Below, in pieces: positions 42,601-55,680 of a DNA stretch of 64,000 bases (its first letter is position 1; each line of letters opens with the position of its first letter). A program made the translations under genes and the position numbers. Origin of the DNA: Chelydra serpentina (lineage: Eukaryota; Chordata; Testudines; Chelydridae); NCBI GenBank assembly GCA_037349315.1, contig JBAIAC010000027.1, positions 5,797,001-5,861,000 on the forward strand, read 5' to 3'. The notes beneath the pieces were generated by a model. It saw nothing but the letters and a program-made list of their open reading frames with translations. It was not told the origin of the DNA and did not search any database.

Positions 42601-45600
42601 CCCTTAGAAGCATGCAACTCCCATTGCAGTAAATGGGAGTTTTGCGCACAAGACAGTAGGATCAGGCCAAAAGAGCACAAAGAATGCAGTCAAGCATCAA
42701 CATTAGTTCCACAGCTCAAGCAGTTGTTGATTCACTGTCAAAGGACACAGCGACAAAGTTTAAGTCCTCCAGAAATATCAAAAGAATTTTGTATAGTGAA
42801 GAATCCTTCAGCATAGCACAGTCAAATTATTTTGCAGTATGTGTATAGGACAAATCAACACTTCAAATATACCTATTGATAAGTAACAAAAAGCAGGACT
42901 ACAGTTCCAACAGCTCCCCTAAACGTTGAAAATTTAGTTTGAAATGACATGCTAACTTCAGAAGCTTGTTTTCATACTGACAATTGCACATAAACCAGGC
43001 AGGGTACTGCCGGATTGACTTTTCCAGGAATACCTTCTATAGCAATCCATTCAGAGGGAATTAAAAAAAACCACTCTTGGCACCTTCATGACAGACGTGC
43101 CCTCGTAAGGACTGGAGGCAGAACATTTTCACTAGAGCGTCCCTAGCTGTGGATCTCGCTTCCTTGGTGATCTGCCAGTGTCGGAGTTTACTGACCTTCA
43201 GAGTACAGAACAAGGCACATCTTTTTGGTTAAGTATTTATCTGTCTATGGGATGTCACTGGAGAGGTTTTTCTTCTGTCAGGCTTAAGGGTTGTGCAAGG
43301 AGGGGCTGTTTTTACCATCTGTTGTGGGCACTTTAATTGAAGGTGTTTTTTTATGTACATCATGCCACTTCCCTGTATCTCAGCACCTTCAGGTTCCAAT
43401 CAAGGGCCAGACCACCACCTGAAAGGCAGCTTTCGCAAAAATTCCCGGCCCAAATTTTACAGATTCAAGAGGAAGAGAAAGTTGGGATAAGCATCCAAAC
43501 TCCTGATCTGAGTAAACCCAAATCCCAAACTTCTTGGGTGTGTTCTGCCCCGAATCCAAATTCTGCTTTTTGGATTACCATTACTGAAATTGGTTCTCTT
43601 GTTTTAGTTGAAGCTGTTGCTGAATCTTATCTATGAATGTTTATACAGACACATATAGACAGAGAACAAACCATGAAACTAGGAGAAAATCATGGGATGT
43701 TCTTGCCTTTTTAAAAAGGTATTCTAATAGCAGACATTTATTACAAAGGACAATATTTCATTGGATAAAGCCTGCCTACTGAGGCATGGGAAAAATAAAC
43801 AATTAGTTCTATCTTGGGTACCAATTGGTATAAAGTCTGGGATAAGAAAACCTCCTATGACCCATTCAGTGTTCTGAGCCATGTTTTTTCCCAGGCATTT
43901 TATACCACAAATACTCACAGGAGAAATGGATTAAGTTGAGGATAAAAGTGAAGAGAGAAAATAACAATGAGCTTTGTTATTACACAGAGGGAACAGGCTG
44001 TCATGTCAACTTTGCAGGGGTATATTCCCAAACCAGTCATCATTAACATACTCACTTCCACTGAAAAAAGGGAGGCCTGAAAGCGCCGGACAAAAGAAAT
44101 CCCAAAAGACAGAGTAAAAACAAATTAAAAGCACCATTATAAAACACAGATGCTATAAGGAAAATAAACTTCACAAGATTTACTGGTTTTTGACAAAGTT
44201 GGACATTTGTGGAAAAGACATCAGCCGCAACTCCCAGGTAAAGCCATTGCAAGGCTAATGTCGTTTCAGTTTTACCTTTGCCCACCCCTTTTAAAAAAAA
44301 AAAAAAAAAGTAGAATATGAAGGATTAGTGTTTTTAGCTGCTGAATGCAGTGACTGAGAATATATGAAAGTGGCAAACCACCAGGCACCAAGGTACTTCT
44401 GAAAACTGGACATTAAGTTGACTGCTACAGACAAACTTGACTTACCATTTTTTTATTTTACTTTAAAAAGTACAAACCAGAATAACGTACTGTAGGGAGT
44501 TCATCTGTAAGATTGAAATGACAGAGCGAGTTGCACATTTCTATTTTTTTGATAATTGAAATTTTCCAGACATGACAGAAAACTTCATTTTGATCAAAAC
44601 GTGCTAGAATTGTTAGTTTATAATACATTTTAAAAAGAAGCAGCATACTGAGTTGATCCATTGTTTGATCGCTTGACAATGAACTCAATATAGATTTGGG
44701 CTTGGTCGGCAGTCGGGTGGGATACTGAGGGGCCTTTTGCTACTGAAGATGTCACCTTTTAGAACAGACAAAAAAAATTAAGTCCTGGTTACTTAAGGGA
44801 CAAACCTACAAAGTGTTGATCACCATCAACTTGAGAAGGGGGTACTCAGTACGTCACTATCAAGCTCTAAAATCACAGGTGCACTTTCTAATACAGGAAG
44901 GGGCATAAACACCAATGTCCAGGTAAATTCAAACTCAGATTATATAATTCTACCTACTAAATTTCCCTTGCAGTTTCAGCAGGATTCTTGCACTGGCTAA
45001 TGTCAGCTGTGGTGGGAAGATGGTGTGCACTGTGAAATTTCACTTTACACATAAGTAAGGCAAGCAGATTTTGGCCCTATGTAAGGTTTTATATTAGTAG
45101 ATTGGGAATAATAAGCATTCAACTTGTTCTGTGTTGTTTCCAGAAAATAATTAGCAGAACTGAACTTCTCTTAGCTATATAGTAAAACAATGTAAGATTT
45201 TTTAAAAATTATCCTGTATTTCTTTGTGTTCTTATTCTTCCTTGTATTATTCCAATAAAACTAATAAGTAACACAATTATGTCATTTAAATTCCAAAGCA
45301 CTTGGTCTGCTTTTAATACCTTACTGTACTTAACAGACTAAAATTCAAACTACACCAAATATTTTAACAAAGTTAACATCAAATATCTAATATCCTGCAA
45401 CTTACTGACTGTAAGTAACACACACAATACCCTGAATCTACACAATCACTGGCAGGCTGAGCAATGAGAAAATGAAGCATGCGTAGCCTTTATTTGCTGC
45501 CTATTTTAAGAGATTCCTCAACCAAATACTCACTAATTATTTAGCACAAGACAAATACAATCCTTTCTAAATATAAAAGAGGATGCTGTTAAAAAAATCA

Positions 45601-46168
45601 TGCATGTGCCGGTTTATTGTGTTTTGGTTTTTATTCCATACGAGAAATCTCTTAGATGAGAATGAAAAGCTTCCCAGCTACAGTTCCAGGACTTTCACCC
45701 TCGTTTCTGACCTTTCCCCAGACATGTTCCAGTATAATCTGTAATCTACTAGAGTCGGAAGAGGAAACAACAGCGCCCTGGTGAGAAACACTGCCTTGTG
45801 ACCCAAATAGAGAGCTCTGCGGAAGCAATGCTGGCTCACAGAAGTAGTTTGGGAGGGTGTAACAGATCATTCAATAATATTTGTAATGAATTAAAAAAAC
45901 CAACACTAATTACTGCCAAACAAGATTTTTCTTTAAAGATGCAACATATTTAAATCTCCCCCCAAAATGTTACTTTTTTCCTGGGAAATGGGTGTGCAAC
46001 AACAGGAAACTTTATAGCTCTTAACTAAAATAACGGCTACTTCTTAACACTGCACAGCAACTGCTTCAAGTAGCAAACTGCTAGGAATAAGATCCATTTA
46101 GCAGCCTAAGTCTGAATATTTCTAGTAACTCTTATTAGCTACAGTGGCTATATACAGATTAGGCGCTC

Positions 46169-46262
46169 AAGGTCAAATTTTCTCAAATTTACATTGATGT
46201 AAATCCAGAGTAAATCACTGAAGTCAGTAATGTTTATACTGATGAGAGCAGAATTTGGCCTT
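46169..46262. repeat. Palindromic fold-back repeat
   Basis: aaggtcaaattt (46169-46180) pairs, with one mismatch, with the gaatttggcctt end at 46251-46262. A self-complementary tttacattgatgtaaa lies inside. Centre cactgaagtcagt. Same family as 24837-24930. Confidence 0.65.
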
Positions 46263-46459
46263 TTGTCTTCACATTTAAAACCACTTTTTTGTTCATCTTT
46301 TATAAAATGGCTGCATCTATTCACACGAATGTACTGGGAAAGCAGCCCTTTCCTTGCCCATGTATGAAAAGATGGCCTGTGTGCTCGTAACATTCCCCTG
46401 AGCGGCACATGCACCGTCCAAGTGTCTCTAGTCACAGTGAAAGAAACACTCAGTTACCT

Positions 46460-46680
46460 GCTTGGTGGAGGGAAAGCTCACCTCAGGCCCTGGATCTCAC
46501 CCCTCCAATATTTCTAGGATTTTACACCACACCCGTTGGCGCACTTCCCCACCGCATCCGCACTCTCTCCATCAGAGGCCTCCACTACTTCCCTCCCTAC
46601 ACTATCTCCACTTTCAAGAAACCACTGAAACCCCAACCACAAATTACTCTCAATGACACCCTCAAATCTCTTCTAGTCCT
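46460..46680 (+). pseudogene. Probable L2-type LINE C-terminal tail
   Basis: A plus frame reads RTLSIRGLHYFPPYTISTFK then KPLKPQPQI. The STFK-x-x-LK end resembles the last conserved block of L2/CR1 ORF2 (LSTFK-x-x-LKTHLF). Short and decayed; lies beside the nested DNA transposons. Confidence 0.45.
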
Positions 46681-46727
46681 TGGGGGTAGGGACAGAGGAA
46701 TTTATACCATTCACTTCACCTTCCTCT

Positions 46728-47265
46728 GGATACATCTACACTGCAATTCGACACCTGCTGCTGGCTCATGCCAGCTGACTCAGGCTCAGGGCTGTTTAAG
46801 GGTACGTCTGTACTCACGCGTCCTGTCGGAGGTGCTGGATCGATCTTCTGGGTTCGATTTATCGCGTCTTGTCTAGACGCGATAAATCGAACCAGGAAGT
46901 GCTCCGCCGTCGACGCTGGTAATCCAGCTCGACGAACGGAGTAGGCGGAGTCGACGGGGGAGCCTGCGCGCCGCGTCTGGACCCCAGGTAAGTGCTTTTT
47001 CATTCGAACTAAGATAGTTCGACTTCAGCTACGTTATTCACGTAGCTGAAGTTGCGTATCTTAGTTCAAATTATGGGGTTAGTGTAGACCAGCCCTAAAA
47101 GTGCGGCACAGACATGTTGGGCTGCAGGCAGCCCACGCTCTGCGACCCTCCCACCTCGCAGGATCTTAGAGCGCAGGCTTCAGCCTGACCATCTACACTG
47201 AAATTAAACAGTGAGCCTGTGAGCCAGCTGGAGGGGAGGGGGTAAATTGCAGTGTAGATATATCC
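46728..47265. mobile_element. Older TIR DNA transposon, split by MITE copy B
   Basis: The left end (46728-46748, ggatacatctacactgcaa...) and right end (47245-47265) are inverted repeats matching at 20 of 21 positions. Removing MITE B and one TAA leaves about 239 bp. The TIR resembles one end of the MITE (gtacgtctacac-like), so the two may be related families. No clear target duplication is visible. No transposase frame is present. Confidence 0.72.
46800..47095 (-). mobile_element. Harbinger-type MITE, copy B (296 bp), inverted relative to copy A
   Basis: Reverse-complement copy of the element at 7453-7748, exactly the same length, flanked by TAA at 46797-46799 and 47096-47098. I count about 8 differences, no gaps. 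Both internal hairpins are intact. It interrupts an older inverted-repeat element whose ends lie at 46728 and 47265, so it is the younger insertion. Confidence 0.88.
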
Positions 47266-49899
47266 TACGGGTGAAGCATTTAAAACTCTCACTCTGCTTG
47301 GGATTAGAACCCACCACATGGGAGCTGCACAAGTTGTGCTCAAACTGCTGGTGATACACGGCTGGCCAATACGCCTACTTCTGCACATGCTTTTTTTTGG
47401 ATGGAAATGAAATCTTTGGAGGCAAATGCATAGACACAGGGTGGGGACACAGGAAACTGTGTGTGAAGTAGCCCTGGTGCTCTTATGCATATACGTGGAG
47501 CCCCATGCTAACAGCTGCGAGACCTCCTGTCAGGAAAACATCCATGATCTTAGCTAACGTCTTATAAAATATCTCATTGGAAACTTGAAATTAAGGTCTG
47601 TTCCCGTGACAATTTCCCTTCTCCCTCCCTCGCACCCGGAACAGAGAACAAGGTTGCTTGTAAAATCTGCACGGATAAAAAAGCACTGAAGCTTTTGGTT
47701 TGGGAGGAGGGGGCATATAAATAAAAGCTTGCATTGGGCTTTGTAAACAGATCTAAAAGTAGATCAAGAAACAGGACCAAAATCTGACTACGTAATAATC
47801 TTTCAGGGTCCATGTAACTGAAAATATTGTTGGCCCAAACCTACTGAAGTGAAAAAACAAAAACAAACCCCCTCCCTCTGATAGCCAGTTGTGGACGCCA
47901 TAGCTTCCTGCAGAGGCAGGAGCAGACTGTAGCACTGACACTTCAGCTGGTCCGCCCCAATCGGTGATTGCCAGGGAAATCGACTAAAATGGCCTCCCAT
48001 TGGCGGAATCATCTCCAGTAAAAGCCTGCACCAGGGAGGGAGGTCCAGCTGCTTGCCATCCTGTCTATACCAGGGTTCATACCTACAATTCTGCTCAGAG
48101 TCATGGATTCCAGGCTTGGCTGTTCAGAATCACTGAGTTTACTGAGTTGTCCATGTGTACATGTTTTATAGCAGTGTATCTCGGGATCAGTGGTGCAGGG
48201 CTTGGGGAGACAGGCATATGCTGTTGCTGCTTCTCTTCCATTTTTCCCTTGTGTGTATAAATGTAAAGACCTCTTTGTATTGGTGGATCCTTGCAAGAAG
48301 TTTGGCGAAATTTAGACAATGAGGGCCCTCAGTCCTGGTGCCGTTGGAAGGCAAGGGGCTTCCCTGCCCCATGGAATAGAACAAACTGATCACTAGGAAC
48401 TACTGGAGTTTTGGCTGTGGGAGAACAAAGTCCCTCAGCATGAGACATGGGTCACTTTTGCAATAGAATGTGCAAGTGATTGGCCTGGTAGCCTCCTGGA
48501 TGCCTGTCTATGTGCAGTAGAGAACAACCTTATTGGGTGGAGTACAGGGAGAAGAGATAAAAGCATGCCACCCCAATTTTTAGCTTGCCGACACCTAATA
48601 TTAAGGATTAGTTATATACAGACATGGAAGGATTAGATTTTTACTGGTAAATGTCAGTAACCGTCCATTTCACCATGCATGCACAAACTGACAAAAAATA
48701 TCTTCATCAATAACCATCAAAATTTACAGGTAGGCAATGTAAGAAAAATACTGCTTAAAGTTTGACTTCAGGATATTTACTTTGTATACTTTGACATTTG
48801 ATGATGACAATGGTTGTGTTTAATGGTTATAAAGATTTAGCTTTTTGAATCTCAGTCTACTGTCATTAAATAATGATTGTCTGACACTCTCCCCATAATT
48901 TTCCAGCAAATGTGAAAACTGACATTTATCAACATTAAAATATGTTTAAAAATAAGCATTGATATTATCTGTCAAAATTATAAAAAAAATCAAATTCTGC
49001 CAAGCCAATTTATGTATGTTAATAAAGTTGTGGCCGCTTTTTTGCCACTTTTTCCTTGTACTAATGTCCATGTTCCCTGTCAGCCCCCACTATGTCTGCA
49101 GCAATTAGCACAAACATTATGATGTTTAAAGTAGTTCTAGGCAGATAGCTGACCCAGGTTGCATACATTTTATTTCTTCTACGTTATAAAACAATGTGCT
49201 CTGGTAACCATTGCATATGAGAACCTGAGAATATCATCCATGGAAAATTATAACAAAAGTGACTTGTCTAAAACCCACAGAATATTAAAACGGGGGAGGG
49301 GGGGTGGAGAACATAGTAATCTCTCTCCCGCCCTCCTTCCCCCCCACCAGCTCGGCTTTTTTACCCATGACTGCTAAGGATGTTTTCTGGCTCTGTGACA
49401 GCATCATGACTCAGGTCATGAGAAGTGTCAAAGATGCATTTCCTTCAGATGGGAAAAAAGCAACTGATTTTAGCAGCCCACAAAGACTAAGCAAACAGAA
49501 TAAGCCAAATCGGCACATTCAGAAGAGTGAAGATAAACCTTTTAAAAGACACAAGCATATTTTATTTCCAGGCTTAACACTTAAGTTCTTTCCCTAAAAT
49601 GTTTGCATTTCACCAAAAAAGGCATAGTTGATTTAAATACTTAAGAATAAAATATTCACGACAACAAGCTCAGCACCCATTTACTGCATAATCAATCACT
49701 GATTATAAACACACAGGGTTTGCTGCAACCTTGCAGGCACAAGGGCTATATATTGCATGCCCCTGCAACAGTGGTAGCTGCTGTTTCCCAGAGGAATGCA
49801 CCACTGGGGAAAGCAGGAAGTGTTTGCACCAGTGCCCTCCTCTGGGTTCCAACAGAGAAGGGCATCTCTTGAACCTCGTACCATCTATTACCTTCTCAC

Positions 49900-51556
49900 C
49901 ACGACTCACCCACTCGAGCTGCCATCATCAACAAGCAGCTATATAACAAGAATCTCTCACCCTACACCTCATCAGAATCTCAGCCATCACACCACCACCT
50001 TCAACAACTGTACACATCCGACTCACCCCAGTCTCTGCAAAATTACGGCAACAGCCTTCTCATCTCATGGGCACCCGCTGCATCATTGCCTCGTGCCAGT
50101 TTGGCTTTTACATCTTTCACAGCAATGAAAGCACCCTTCTGAAGGTGGTTAATGAACTCCTTAACTGTACTGATCATAGCTCTCTCAAAGTACTTCTCTT
50201 CCTTGAGTTGCAAGCAATATTTGAGATTACTGACCACACTATCCTCAAGAACATGCTGTCCTGCCCTTCTTCTCACCTGGTTTCACTCTTATCCCCGTTT
50301 CTTTACTTGTGGTGGTAAACTGTGCTTCTGACACTAACCTACTGCTCTATAAAGCCCCTTATAGCTCCGTATTCTGCCCTTCACTGGCTACTTCTTTTCA
50401 CCCAAGCACATTATTTCACAGTTTAAACTTGGCGATTGCTTTTATGCTGATGACGCTCAACTCGCTCTTTTAAAATGCAGTTCTGCTCTGAAAAGCTGCT
50501 ACACAAAAAAGTAATCAGTCATTACGCAACAGCTCTCCTCCCTTTCTGTAGTCACCTCAACTGTCCATAGTAACAACAACAGATTTTCACTACTTTTTAC
50601 TCCTGCAGAGCCTATAAAGCTATGGCTTCTATTCCTTCTTGTACATCACCAATATAATAGTTCACCAACTTTCAATCAGTAAGAAGTGTGCAACCCCCAT
50701 CAGAGACAATCAGATGACAATGGGTGTCGCTGAGGGCTTAATCAGCAGGATAAGCTTATTACTGGTGATGTACAAGAAGAAAACAATCAAACTTGACTTT
50801 GACAGCTTAGTTCATGTCTGCAGAGGGAAAAACAATTTTTAATTGGGAATTGTGCACATTTGATAGGAAATAATTGAGGGGGGAAATAGAAATAATAAAC
50901 AACGAACCTCCCAATGCCATTTTACTGGGTCACTTTTCAGAGCAGAACTGCATTATACTCTTTTACTCAAGTCCCTCTCCACCTGCCTCTGACAAATCAA
51001 CACGTGACCCTATAGAAATGTTCTCCCTTTTGATGTCACCAAGACCGAGATCATCCACCTTTGCAAGAAAACTTCCATGGGGCCCTCATAACCGTAGTGC
51101 CATTCTCAACTCTAGCCTTTCTCCCACCTCTCAGCTCTGTCACGGACATCTCGCTCTGCTGTGCCGTTACTCCTTTGCAAGTCCACCTATAAAAATGTCC
51201 AAAACATATTTTGCATCTGCCATTACCTTGACACTTACTCTGCTAAATCGCTCAGTCATCCATTTGTCACTCCCTGCCTCAGTAACGACAATTCCCTCCT
51301 GAAGTAGTTCTCATCCAAACTCCAGTCTGTTCAGAATGCTACCACATGCCTTTTTCACATGTACATGCAAATGAGACATCTGTCCCATCTTCTGAAACCT
51401 ACACTTGTTCCCTCATCCACATCCATACCCACTACAAAAGCCCCCCTCTAAAACACCTCATGTTCATGCTCCCCCCCATGATATAATTTCTCAGCCTACA
51501 TTCCTACTTGACCTTCTGCTGTGCTAAATTTTGGTCTCCTGTCAGTCCCCCACTTC
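49900..51556 (+). pseudogene. L2 LINE reverse transcriptase relic, interrupted
   Basis: The plus strand carries RT blocks in order: STLLKVVNELLNCTDHSSLK and FLELQAIFEITDHTIL (about 50130-50250), then DCFYADDAQLALLK with an intact YADD box at 50443-50454. After an interruption of about 470 bp come SVQNATTCLF-like and LSHLLKPTLV words (51320-51420). The first catalytic block has glutamates where L2 has aspartates (LELQAIFE for LDLSAAFD), and stops and frameshifts break the frame, so it is dead. A 145-bp inverted-repeat segment sits in the gap, and a hAT element is inserted at the 3' end. Confidence 0.8.
50635..50779. repeat. 145-bp segment bounded by perfect 17-bp inverted repeats
   Basis: cttcttgtacatcacca at 50635-50651 is the exact complement of tggtgatgtacaagaag at 50763-50779. 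It lies within the gap of the L2 relic. No duplication of the flanks is evident and no family is recognised. It may be an unclassified MITE or a rearrangement scar. Confidence 0.75.
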
Positions 51557-51564
51557 CTCTAGCT

Positions 51565-51866
51565 CAGGGGTCTCAAACATGCGGCCCGTGGAGTTATTTC
51601 CTGCAACCCGCCATAGGTGCCGACTCCACTGGCAGCCAAGCTCCAAACATTACTGAGTGTTTATATTTTATTAAAACCCCTCTTTGCATTACAGTTTTTA
51701 AAAAGTTAATACATTGACTTTTAATCGAATTCTAGATTACTCTTCATTTTTTTCATTTTTGACTATTCTTTTGTATCATTGTATGAAAGGTTTCAGTGAT
51801 GGGGCCCTCGGGCCAATTTACTAGTTCTCATGTGGCCCTCGTGGTGATTTGAGTCTGAGATCCCTT
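51565..51866. mobile_element. hAT-type MITE (302 bp) with 8-bp target duplication
   Basis: Ends caggggtctcaaacat and gagtctgagatccctt are inverted repeats; the insert is flanked by exact ctctagct copies at 51557-51564 and 51867-51874. Internal words catgcggcccgtggag and tggggccctcgggccaa are typical of non-autonomous hAT elements with this TIR. Inserted into the tail of an L2 relic. Confidence 0.88.
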
Positions 51867-54586
51867 CTCTAGCTGGTGTAATGGATCTTTTGCATCCACT
51901 GCAGCAACGACCCAGCAGATACTACCAACCTTATTCACTTCACTGATTCTTCATCCATTATTATAATACAGCTTATTTACAACCAATAAAGCTGCTGGCC
52001 AGTACCCAAATTTGTCCTTACAGTTAACAACCATTCACACATCTCCTAGTCTATGCTGTCATCTACTCCAAATTTTTAATCCACAGTCATACTGTAACTG
52101 ATGGGTATTATATACTTTCTATACAAAGTTCTTGGCCAAGAGATCCAGTGTAACACCTGGAGTTTTCCAGAACAGAATGGCCTACACCAGCTGTCAGTGT
52201 AATTACTACAAGGTGATCCAAGACTGCCAGAATAAGGGGGCAGGCGAGGGGGAAGGAATCTTGCAACCTCTACAAACACACTCAGAACAGGAAGACTTGT
52301 AAAGAATCGAATCATGATACATTTTAAGTAGACCATTCTCCAACTCGTACACAAAGCATTTACTTGGGTAACACTCATCAACTACAATATAAATCCCCTT
52401 TGCATTAATAGGAAAAGAAAGAAGGTCTACTTTTCTGACATTTGGCATGCATAGTACTAAAGATATAAGATAACCAAAAGCACATTATTTTAAAAAGTAG
52501 TTCACCTGGAGTGTTTGCCAACATAAAACAATGAACTATAATCTGATGCAAATTCTTCCTAAGGCGTGTGTAAAATAATTTCTGTTAAAACTTTTCAAAC
52601 AGACATCAACAAATGGATGTAATTAAGTTTCCAACTCATAGAAAGGCAAGGTAAACCAAATGATAAATCAGAATATTCCTATGGCATTCATACAACATCA
52701 ACCTAAATCAACAGAATACACTGAGAGAAGCTGGATCCATTGCATTGATAAAGTTGAGAAAACATCGCCCTCTAGAGGGTGTCCAATTAACCATTTCAGT
52801 TCAAAGGAGAAGGTCTTTCTTTCTGCCATCCAATGTAAAGAATGGTTGTGTGAAAAAGAAACAAATTAGGATTTAGAAAATAAATTATCTGAAATCATAT
52901 TTAAAAGAGGAAAATATTTTATTACAATACAGATCTAAAGTGACTTGTTTGCATTCATCAAATGAACAGGCATTTCAAATAGATAAAGTCAGGCCCACAC
53001 TGTGGCATTCTTTAGTGTATCTGTGAATTTACAAAAACTATTTGTACCAGATAAAGGCTATAATTTACAAGAAGGCAAAATAAAAGCCTACAAGAGACAT
53101 TTCAAATAGGCTGCTTTTGATTCATGTTTATAGTGCTGGCGATTAAGTTAAACTTCGAAGGGAATTGCCCTCCAGTGCTTTAAGTTATTCTACAGCTAAT
53201 TTTCTTTCAAACTATTTTTGTCTGCCTCTCTCTAAATAGGTGGTTTCTCAAGTGAGTGTTACTTAAAGGAAACCAATCTGTTTTTCAGGAAGGCTTGATG
53301 ATGTCACTCCTTTCAACTCTGCTTTCCCATAAGAATTCTTCTAATAAAAAGGAGTTTCACTCTGGGAAATAGTGAAAAGTGACATGGAAATATTTAAAGC
53401 ATCTGAGATGTGTATGTTTATCAGACTGCTGGATTTTGCCTTTCACGATATAGCAACCACTAGAAATGAAAGAAGAGACAAAGATGTGTGAGAAGACCTA
53501 CTGTCTTAAAAAATAAATAAAAATAAAAAAGACTTTACAATGAAAAATGGATTATTCTGTACAATGTAGAATGTTTCTAAACAGTCAAATGTATGTATAA
53601 GACTAGTTTTCCTCAGTTCTAAATTTATGTACTGTATTTCAGCTGAGGCGTAAAATTTAAAACAGAACCAATCTGTGTATGATTGATTTTTTGGCAAAAA
53701 CTACAAAATCCAAATGAAAAACTTCAACACACAATTAAATGATACAGAGAAAACAAGTTCAAGAATCATCATATTATTGATTTTTCTAAGCAGGTGGAAC
53801 TGCACAGTATAAGGTTCAAATGTGTGGTTAATTTATGTTTACATGTGTGATGTGGTCTCACTCAGGAAAATCGCTGATCAACAAAAGCAAAAAGCCATGA
53901 GTAGGTTAAACAAGACCTTTAACTTAGTGTCAGTGGGGTGAAAAAAAATAAAGTGTATACTATATTGTAATTTTTACACTGGATGATAAAAACATTGAGC
54001 AGCTGCATAGGGCTTTCTATTTTCAAAGTGAAGCATTAACACTTTAAGGCTAAATGCTACCCTTGGGCATGTACTCACAGCTGCCACTGGAGCTGCACAT
54101 GTGTAATCAAGGGCAGAATTTGCCCTTAACTATTTAACGAGGTAACCCACACAGTGTGCCTGTGGGACAGGTGAGTGTTACCATTCCCACGTCACACATG
54201 GGAACCAGCCATGCAAGACCCACTTCTGCTCTTTCAGTCCACTGATGTCACAATAGTCCTATAATAGTAAAAGCCCATAAAAGGACACTAACTTAACTCT
54301 GGTATCACTGACAACACTCTCTGGCAACCCAACTGAATGACAAAAATACACCATGGGTGGATTAACAGATAAAATAACCCAAACAAAACCTGTGCTGGCT
54401 ATAATAGGTGCAAAGGAAATATCTCTTTATCAGCTCTTAGTAAACAGTTTTCTTTACTTCATTCTGCTAAAAAGGCGCACAGGCAAACAAGAGTAAAGCC
54501 AAAACATGATTCATTTAGAGATGAATCCCACCCTGATAAAGGTTTACATTGTGTGGGTAAACAATTTGTAGATCGTCCTGAATAAA

Positions 54587-54774
54587 CCGTAAATAGATTA
54601 TCAGAGGGGTAGCCGTGTTAGTCTGGATCTGCAGAAGCGACAAAGGGTCCTGTGGCACCTTATAGACTAACAGAGGTATTGAAGCATAAGCTTTCGTGGG
54701 TCAATACCCACTTCTTCAATACCTCTGTTAGTCTATAAGGTGCCACAGGACCCTTTGTCGCTTCCGTAAATAGA
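54587..54774 (-). mobile_element. 5'-truncated SINE-like retroposon with perfect 51-bp fold-back
   Basis: Target duplication ccgtaaataga at 54587-54597 and 54764-54774. The minus-strand body (54716-54598) matches the element at 11816-11937. At its truncated end, 51 bp are repeated as a perfect inverted copy: 54634-54684 and 54714-54764, separated by a 29-base spacer. The fold-back lies inside the duplication, so it formed during insertion. Confidence 0.88.
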
Positions 54775-55469
54775 CTGTTTCTCTACTATACATAAGGCAA
54801 GTTGGTTGGTTTTTTTTCATTTTGACACTAGTACTAAAAAGCGAGCTGGAAACAAATTACCAGGATTGTGCTCAGAAAATATTTATAGCCATAAAAAGCA
54901 AGCTCAAATTAATGTGAATGGGATATAATTCTTTTGTTAGTGCAATCAAAAGGTAATATGCAGGCTGTTTGGTCACTAAAATCCATTCTTCCAGGGTGGG
55001 ATTATATCAATACCATTTTAATATGAAAGAAGCATTAACAGAAGGATTAACAGCAATGGTCTACAAATTTACTGAAGTGCTATGCAAGTTTCTACATCTT
55101 AAAGCTTACCTGAATATTTCTAAATTGCATGTGATCCTTCATTAAAATCATGATGTCAAGACTGCACAATCAAGAAAAGCCAGCTGACAAGGATAGCATT
55201 CTGTACTAAAATCTGTTTGTCCATCTTTCATTTCATCAACAATAAGTAAAACAACACTAACTGTGACATTTGTACATAAGCAGCTATGCTAAATGCTCAA
55301 CATATACAAGTTCTTCACCCAGTATATATAACTAATATAAAATAAGAAGAGAGCTCTAATTTATAATTTACTGTGTTTTTTAACTAACTCTGAATTACAT
55401 ACTTACTTCCCAAATTGCATCTTTTGCAGAAGCACAGAATTAAATTCAATATGATATTTTGAACTTAAA

Positions 55470-55680
55470 TAGCATCTTTCAGCAGATGATCTCAAAGCAA
55501 TTTACAAACATCAATTAAACCCTACACACCCTTAAAACAGAGATTATTATTCTCATTTTACAGATAGGGAAAATGTACATACGGCAAGTAACTTCCCCAG
55601 AGTCACACAGCAAATTAGCAATAGAGCTAAGTATAGAACCCAAAGGCCACTCTTTTACTCTAACCACTAGACTTCACACG
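55470..55680 (-). repeat. MIR-like SINE relic
   Basis: Contains ctcattttacagatagggaa, agtcacacagcaaattagca, atagaacccaaaggccac and ctctaaccactagacttcac, a nearly full-length antisense MIR including the tRNA head. Confidence 0.85.

Noticed and set aside
47285..47345. gggattagaaccc, a B-box-like word on the minus strand
   Set aside because: Possibly the head of a tRNA-derived SINE, but no A box or SINE body could be followed, so it is not listed as a feature.
48590..49047. Block around the words gtaaatgtcagtaaccgtcc and aataaccatcaaaatttaca, ending in aataaagttg
   Set aside because: It feels like the 3' end of a dispersed retroelement, but I cannot name it or find a second copy of its body here; only the short terminal motif is reported.
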